A stretch of 8,678 bases of DNA, from positions 1 to 8,678 of the forward strand of contig JAUVEF010000037.1 in assembly GCA_030594905.1 (NCBI GenBank), in the 5' to 3' direction. Below are positions 4,818 to 8,678 of the stretch, in pieces (positions within the stretch are counted from its first letter, which is position 1; each line of letters begins with the position of its first letter). The notes under the pieces are model-generated. The model was not told where the DNA came from, ran no database searches, and worked only from the letters and a program-made list of their open reading frames with translations. This stretch comes from Methanosarcinales archaeon. GTDB taxonomy: Archaea; Halobacteriota; Methanosarcinia; Methanosarcinales; Methanogasteraceae. The translations under genes were made by a program, and so were the position numbers.

Positions 4818-6845
4818 ATGGCTTACAAAATAGCAAAATTGGTGTCGGACTATGTGAGTCCGGGGATCTATGTTAATCGGCTTGAACTCGGTGACGCTAT
4901 GTTTGGCGGTCCGGTTGACCTGCGATTCATCGGCGAACCGGGATGGATCGAGAATGCACACTCGGTGTTCTTTGGGGTCAATGGTCGCGATGCGTATTAC
5001 CCAACCAATACGGGAGGGCTGATATCAACTTCCGACACCGGCGATCTGGTGTTCTTCGATCCGAGCAATGATGTTGGCAGGACGCTTTCTCAACTTTATG
5101 CGGGTGCTGGGTTATGGGAAGTTGGTGGAGCCTACGCAAAACTATCAATTGCCAGACCACTGGACATAGGAGAACAGAATATAGACAACGTCGGCGAGCG
5201 CATTCAGTTCGACACGTCGCAGATCTACTCAAAAATACAATTCCACGGAACCGCAGATGCATTGATATACACACATACCGAAGCTCCGGATCCCGTAGTA
5301 GATCGTTGGGATTTTTTCATTAATGACGTGAGTCGGCTGACAGTTGGTGTGGCTGGGATAGATGCTTGGGTGCCATTGGACATGAATGGCGAGAAGATTA
5401 CTGGACTCCCTGCTGCGGGTGCTGCTGGTGAGGCAATCGCTGCGGGAACGGATGGTTATATCCCATTAGCAAATGTCCCACTCGGTGCGCCAGGTGTTAA
5501 GGGGGACATCCTTATCGGCACAGAAGCAGGGTGCGGTACGTTGTACACCACCGCGAACAATGGGCATGTGCTGACACTGGACGACACCGAAACGCTCGGT
5601 GTAAAATGGGCGGCGGGGGCTGGGGGAGTAACTGATCACGGTGCATTAACCGGTCTTGCAGATGATGATCACACACAATATCTCCTTGCGACTGGCGCCC
5701 GAGCGATGTCTGGCAATCTTGACATGGGTGGTGGGGTTGGTAGCAACGATATTGTTAATGTTATAAGAGTTGCAGGCAGGACAGCCAGCACACTCATCAT
5801 CGATTTCAGAGGCGATGATCTCAATGATATTTTCTTCGATACATCAAACCGATTAAGCTATCGAGCTGCGAATAAACACGTATTCAGCATCGGGTCAGAT
5901 GCAATATGTGAAGTCCACGCTACCGGGATCGAATTGGATACAGGGTTGAATTTCATTGCGGATGGTGGGAAAGTCACTGGGCTCACATCCGCAACCGCCG
6001 ATGGAGACGCAATCGCTGCGGGAACGGATGGTTACATCCCATTAGCAAATGTCCCACTCGGTGCGCCAGGTGTCAAAGGGGATATTCTTGTAGGAACAGT
6101 GGCAGGGTGCGGTACGTTGTACACCACCGCGAACAATGGGCATGTGCTGACACTGGACGACACCGAAACGCTCGGTGTAAAATGGGCGGCTTCCTCTGGG
6201 GGAGGGTTGTGGGAAGACATGGGATCGTATGTCCGATTGCTCGTTGCAGACGACGTTGACTTTCGAGCAAAGAATATACTGCATCTCGCAAGTGCTCGAT
6301 CAGAATTCGCTGCCGGGATGACTATATTCGATAGTAATGGCGCTACAAAAGCATATCTCGGAACAAACAGCTATGCATTAAGCGCCGTGGCTGATATAAG
6401 CATGGGAACGTCATGGAGGGTAAAAAACCTTGCAGACCCTGCATCTGCGAGAGACGCCGCAAACCAACAGTGGGTAGATGCACACAACTGGGCAGCAACC
6501 GACATCACATCCGGCACGCTGCCAGTATCTCGTGGTGGCACGGGAGTTACTGGCGACACCTACGATGCTGACAAAGTAGATGGCTGGCATGTGGTTAGAT
6601 TATCTGGGGCACAACAGACCATTCCAAACGGATCGGGATATAATTGGTACTTCACGATAAGTTCAGGTACATCAATGACAGTGGTTCCTGGTATAAGTAT
6701 GAACCTTGATCAAGGATGGTATAGTGGACTGACCACTTATGTTTACCAGGACCAATTCGGCGCAAGTGGAATTAAAATTGTTGTTTGGAATGCAAGTGGC
6801 AGCAGTCGAAATATCAGCATGGAAGCTATAGTGATATATTATTAG
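4818..6845 (+). CDS. Tail-fibre-like protein, 675 aa, with internal repeat
   Basis: The start ATG immediately follows the previous stop and has GGTGGAG (4808-4814) upstream. The protein is a mosaic of phage tail-fibre modules: an N-terminal domain (1-95), a GLWEVGG unit at about 97-103, a first DGYIPLANVPLG-GAPGVKGDI module at about 211-265, then the widespread fibre motif DHGALTGLADDDHTQYLL followed by SGNLDMGG (about 273-302), a second copy of the DGYIPLAN module (about 402-457), another GLWEDMG unit, then NWAATDITSGTLPVSRGGTG and DADKVDGWHV near 560-590, and a C-terminal beta-rich tip ending in aromatic residues. It has no signal peptide. This architecture points to a host-recognition fibre or needle. 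The C-terminal tip is the likely receptor-contact part. A specific receptor cannot be inferred. Confidence 0.88.
   Translation: MAYKIAKLVSDYVSPGIYVNRLELGDAMFGGPVDLRFIGEPGWIENAHSVFFGVNGRDAYYPTNTGGLISTSDTGDLVFFDPSNDVGRTLSQLYAGAGLWEVGGAYAKLSIARPLDIGEQNIDNVGERIQFDTSQIYSKIQFHGTADALIYTHTEAPDPVVDRWDFFINDVSRLTVGVAGIDAWVPLDMNGEKITGLPAAGAAGEAIAAGTDGYIPLANVPLGAPGVKGDILIGTEAGCGTLYTTANNGHVLTLDDTETLGVKWAAGAGGVTDHGALTGLADDDHTQYLLATGARAMSGNLDMGGGVGSNDIVNVIRVAGRTASTLIIDFRGDDLNDIFFDTSNRLSYRAANKHVFSIGSDAICEVHATGIELDTGLNFIADGGKVTGLTSATADGDAIAAGTDGYIPLANVPLGAPGVKGDILVGTVAGCGTLYTTANNGHVLTLDDTETLGVKWAASSGGGLWEDMGSYVRLLVADDVDFRAKNILHLASARSEFAAGMTIFDSNGATKAYLGTNSYALSAVADISMGTSWRVKNLADPASARDAANQQWVDAHNWAATDITSGTLPVSRGGTGVTGDTYDADKVDGWHVVRLSGAQQTIPNGSGYNWYFTISSGTSMTVVPGISMNLDQGWYSGLTTYVYQDQFGASGIKIVVWNASGSSRNISMEAIVIYY
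5433..5614 (+). repeat. Internal direct repeat, copy 1 (182 bp)
   Basis: This in-frame segment of the tail-fibre-like gene recurs at 6009-6190 with no gap. About 10 differences occur, all in the first half of the unit, while the last 89 bases (5526-5614) are identical. It encodes the AIAAGTDGYIPLANVPLG to VLTLDDTETLGVKWAA module. Confidence 0.9.
6009..6190 (+). repeat. Internal direct repeat, copy 2 (182 bp)
   Basis: This is the second copy of the 182-bp fibre module, offset by exactly 576 bases (192 codons) from the first. The identical 89-base stretch is 6102-6190. Most differences are silent, apart from ILIGTEAG changing to ILVGTVAG. Confidence 0.9.
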
Positions 6846-6857
6846 GAGAATCTCAAG

Positions 6858-6995
6858 ATGAAAACAATAAAAAGTAACGGCGGCAGGTTCATATCTGCTG
6901 ACGAAATGAAAGAAATCGTAGCGCACAGCGAATTGGCTAATCTGACTGCCCGTGTGCGCAAAGTAGAGAACGAACTTAAAGACCTTCAGAAATAA
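6858..6995 (+). CDS. 45-residue coiled-coil-like protein
   Basis: This short ORF opens with ATG at 6858 and ends with TAA at 6993-6995. It is preceded by AGGAG (6844-6848) about 9 bases upstream, partly overlapping the stop of the fibre gene. The product begins MKTIKSNGGRFISADEMKEI and ends with a heptad-patterned helix (about 21-45: VAHSELANLTARVRKVENELKDLQK). It is too short to be found by size alone, but it has a good ribosome binding site, a position immediately after a fibre gene and a clean coiled-coil pattern. It could be a fibre chaperone or a small virion component. I do not recognise a family. It is the last gene of the rightward cassette. Confidence 0.6.
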   Translation: MKTIKSNGGRFISADEMKEIVAHSELANLTARVRKVENELKDLQK

Positions 6996-7009
6996 TCCTG
7001 CGTCTACAC

Positions 7010-7081
7010 CTATGCGCCAATCTCCACCAACAGACCGTCTTTGGTGTTGTCACCAGTGGGTTTGACGTAGTATGTGGTCAT
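7010..7081 (-). pseudogene. Possible remnant of a beta-helix protein gene (23 codons)
   Basis: After the leftward fibre gene the minus strand reads TGAGAGGGTTGTCATG, a good ribosome binding site and start, then only 23 codons to TAG at 7012-7010. The product starts MTTYYVKPTGDNTKDGLL. The pattern YYVKPTG-[DN]-x-x-DGL is the usual opening of right-handed beta-helix secreted or tail-spike proteins (YYVxxxGNDxxDGLSxxxA...). The ORF ends where the helix would begin, 14 bases from the end of the convergent rightward cassette. It may be the stub of a gene cut by exchange of the neighbouring cassette, or a short real peptide. The resemblance covers few residues, so confidence is limited. Confidence 0.4.
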
Positions 7082-7091
7082 GACAACCCTC

Positions 7092-8324
7092 TCACGTCAT
7101 CACTGCCGTGCAGGTGATCACAAGCCCTTTTGTACTTGTACCAGCCGCATCCACATCAAACGTATAAACATCATTTTCCGCAATCGCACTATCAGAGATC
7201 ACCGCTGGGATTGCCGCATCCTCTGATCCGTTCTCGCTCTGATCGATCGTGAGGAGCGTTGAGAATACCGTCGCACCATTCTTTTCGATGTCGAATGTTG
7301 GTGTGCCCCCCGATGACGGCGTGTCAACCCGTGCGTGGACTCCGGTGAGTGTGCCTGCAAATGGGATGTGTACCATTGCTTTTTTTGTGCCAACTGCAAC
7401 CGCGGTATTCGGATCATATATCTCGACTTGGATGTATCGGGTGTTTGCCTGCGATACGGTTGCTGCATCGGTTGCTGCAACGCCATCGAGAAGGTTCTCG
7501 ATCTTCTTGGTGTGCATGTCGAGACCGTGCAGTAGATGCAACTTTGGAGTGGCAGTCGCCCCCTCGAAATATCCTGCCTCTACATTATGCGTCGCGTCTT
7601 GATATTGGTGGAACTGCGTCGCCCCTGTGTCAGATCCTCCGGGTCCTTCTATATGTATGTATGAAGATTCTGCATGTGATCCTCCTTGCAACAAGACCCC
7701 GTGTACATCGCTTCTACTATATAATCTATTTATATTAATGCCAATTTCTGTGGCTATAAGTTCCGTTCCGGCAGAATTTCCAGCACAGAGTCCGTATGCT
7801 ATTATCGATGATGGGGTATCTGTAAGCTCAACCCATGTCGATGCTCCGCCCGCACCCCCTACCTTCCACGTTGCGTTTCCTGTGGTCGTGTCTTTTGTGA
7901 GAACGTGTTCGTTTGTTGCGCCTGCAATCTGCGTCAGTGCGTCTATCGCCGCCTGTGCAGTGGCTTGTCCTGAGCCGCCTTGAGCGATTGCAATGATGCC
8001 GTCACCGTTCGGGTCATACGTCGCCTGAAGCATGTCGCCGCCGCCGGGCAATGCTTCCCACACCGGATCGCCAGTCGTGCCCTGTGTCTTCAGGAATTTT
8101 CCGGTGTCGCCTGCGGGTAGCCTCACCAGATTCCCGGATGCGTTGATATAGAATATGTCGCCTCTTGCAAGGCTCCCTGGAATCTTGAATACGTTTGTAG
8201 TTGCTACACCGGGCACGATCCCTGCGAGCTTCGCCACTTCTGCGTCAGTGTAAGCATTCGTGTTAGCCTCCGCCTCGTAGGCGGTCTTGATTATGGCTCC
8301 TTGTGCGCTAAGTTGTAGACCCAT
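7092..8324 (-). CDS. Tail-fibre-like protein, 410 aa
   Basis: The start ATG at 8324 has GGTGATC (8327-8333) upstream and overlaps the stop of the preceding gene by one base (TAATG). A longer in-frame ORF to 8405 begins with residues unlike a fibre start and overlaps the preceding gene, so it is rejected. The N-terminus is MGLQLSAQGAIIKTAYEAEA, then DAEVAKLAGI (about 33-42) and a beta-rich module (NLVRLPAGDTGKFLKTQG, then DPVWEALPGGG), then QGGSGQATAQAAIDALTQIAG and HVLTKDTTTGNATWKVG. A repeated fibre shaft region follows, then GATQFHQYQDATHNVEAGYF. The last 120 residues (VEIYDPNTAVAVGTKKAMVH, then IPFAGTLTGVHARVDT, then VYTFDVDAAGTSTKGLVITC) resemble a beta-sandwich tip module common in fibre and spike proteins. 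Receptor binding is the likely role. It shares the HVLTxDxT-x-x-x-x-K/W-xxGAGG unit with the rightward fibre, which suggests exchange or common ancestry of fibre modules. Confidence 0.85.
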   Translation of the reverse strand: MGLQLSAQGAIIKTAYEAEANTNAYTDAEVAKLAGIVPGVATTNVFKIPGSLARGDIFYINASGNLVRLPAGDTGKFLKTQGTTGDPVWEALPGGGDMLQATYDPNGDGIIAIAQGGSGQATAQAAIDALTQIAGATNEHVLTKDTTTGNATWKVGGAGGASTWVELTDTPSSIIAYGLCAGNSAGTELIATEIGININRLYSRSDVHGVLLQGGSHAESSYIHIEGPGGSDTGATQFHQYQDATHNVEAGYFEGATATPKLHLLHGLDMHTKKIENLLDGVAATDAATVSQANTRYIQVEIYDPNTAVAVGTKKAMVHIPFAGTLTGVHARVDTPSSGGTPTFDIEKNGATVFSTLLTIDQSENGSEDAAIPAVISDSAIAENDVYTFDVDAAGTSTKGLVITCTAVMT

Positions 8325-8678
8325 TAGATCACCACATATTCTGTTCCTATCATAACATGTTCTGTGCCTACCATCACATATATCTGTGTGCCGTCGTAAT
8401 CCCAATCGAATTCATACCGCATCCCCATCAGGTGTTGTGTGACGAGTTTGCCTCGGAATCCGTATACTGCATCCGTGATCAGGAAAGCTTCAAGACTCAT
8501 CTCATACGGTGTGTGCAGGTCTGCTACGTTGCCTATCAGGTTATCATACGATGCGTAGCGGGCTATGATCGGTGCGTATAGCTCATGCGTGGGGGCGTGG
8601 TATAGGCGGCAGTGCTTTCCTGCGATTCGATCTACCCGCTGCTGTGAGTTGAGCCACAGTCCTTCTATGGTGTGAGGG
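8324..8678 (-). CDS. Unknown viral protein, C-terminal part (runs off right edge)
   Basis: The frame is open from the right edge to TAA at 8326-8324, about 117 residues, with no start inside the window that need be the true one. It ends just at the start of the fibre gene, with overlap TAATG. Visible segments are TIEGLWLNSQQRVDRIAGK, then LYHAPTHELYAPIIARYA, then LEAFLITDAVYGFRGKLV, then MRYEFDWDYDGTQIYVMVG, and a closing near-repeat VMVGTEH-VMIGTEY-VVI. The composition is that of a soluble structural protein. It is an upstream neighbour of a fibre gene, so a baseplate, tail-tip or fibre-attachment role is possible. I do not recognise the family. Confidence 0.65.
   Translation of the reverse strand, partial: PHTIEGLWLNSQQRVDRIAGKHCRLYHAPTHELYAPIIARYASYDNLIGNVADLHTPYEMSLEAFLITDAVYGFRGKLVTQHLMGMRYEFDWDYDGTQIYVMVGTEHVMIGTEYVVI

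Noticed and set aside
5433..6190. The 182-bp direct repeat as a second TR/VR pair.
   Set aside because: Differences involve all bases on both strands and are mostly silent; both copies are inside one coding frame, which is not DGR behaviour.
8325..8405. Extended N-terminus of the leftward fibre protein (start at 8405).
   Set aside because: These 27 codons overlap the neighbouring gene in another frame, encode a Cys/Arg-rich stretch unlike a fibre, and the downstream ATG at 8324 has a strong ribosome binding site.
1..8678. CRISPR arrays, tRNA or rRNA genes, insertion sequences.
   Set aside because: No regularly spaced short repeats, no cloverleaf-like segment and no transposase frame or terminal inverted repeats were noticed on reading either strand.

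Overview
The window looks like part of the structural and host-recognition region of a tailed virus or provirus, probably of a methanogenic or ANME-type archaeon. The viral assignment rests on tail-fibre-like proteins on both strands, a head-tail connector-like protein, many tightly packed small genes and a diversity-generating retroelement (DGR). The archaeal assignment is an inference. It rests on a divergent TATA-like promoter with apparently leaderless starts and on GGTGATC-type ribosome binding sites. A bacterial host cannot be excluded, because the bacterial anti-SD also matches GGTGATC. DGR-bearing viruses of ANME-1 archaea are known and would be a natural comparison.

Layout. Positions 1-4081 are a leftward (minus-strand) gene cluster. 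Read in transcription order it holds a head-tail connector-like gene (4081-3731), a small structural-looking gene (3729-3418), the DGR variable protein (3407-2370) with its variable repeat, the non-coding template repeat (2274-2164), a reverse transcriptase (2037-1018), a small putative OB-fold protein overlapping the RT gene (1028-726), a conserved small phage-type protein (715-443), a two-helix membrane protein (440-264), a 47-residue protein (267-124), and the start of another small membrane protein at the left edge (121-1). Positions 4135-6995 are a rightward cassette: a coiled-coil protein, a small tail-fibre-like protein, a 675-residue tail-fibre-like protein with a 182-bp internal repeat, and a 45-residue coiled-coil-like protein. 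Positions 7010-8678 are leftward again: a C-terminal piece of an unknown gene at the right edge, a 410-residue tail-fibre-like protein, and a 23-codon ORF that resembles the beginning of a beta-helix protein.

How it works together. The central system is the DGR. The RT is expected to copy the template-repeat RNA with errors at adenines and to write the product into the 3' end of the variable-protein gene. TR and VR are 111 bp each and align without gaps. Every one of the 22 differences lies at a TR adenine, which is the diagnostic signature of adenine-specific mutagenesis. Eighteen residues of a C-type-lectin-like C-terminus have been changed. Tail-fibre-like genes surround it, so the diversified protein is probably a receptor-binding or adhesin component of the virion. 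No avd-like gene is visible; an OB-fold-like gene translationally coupled to the RT occupies the usual accessory position.
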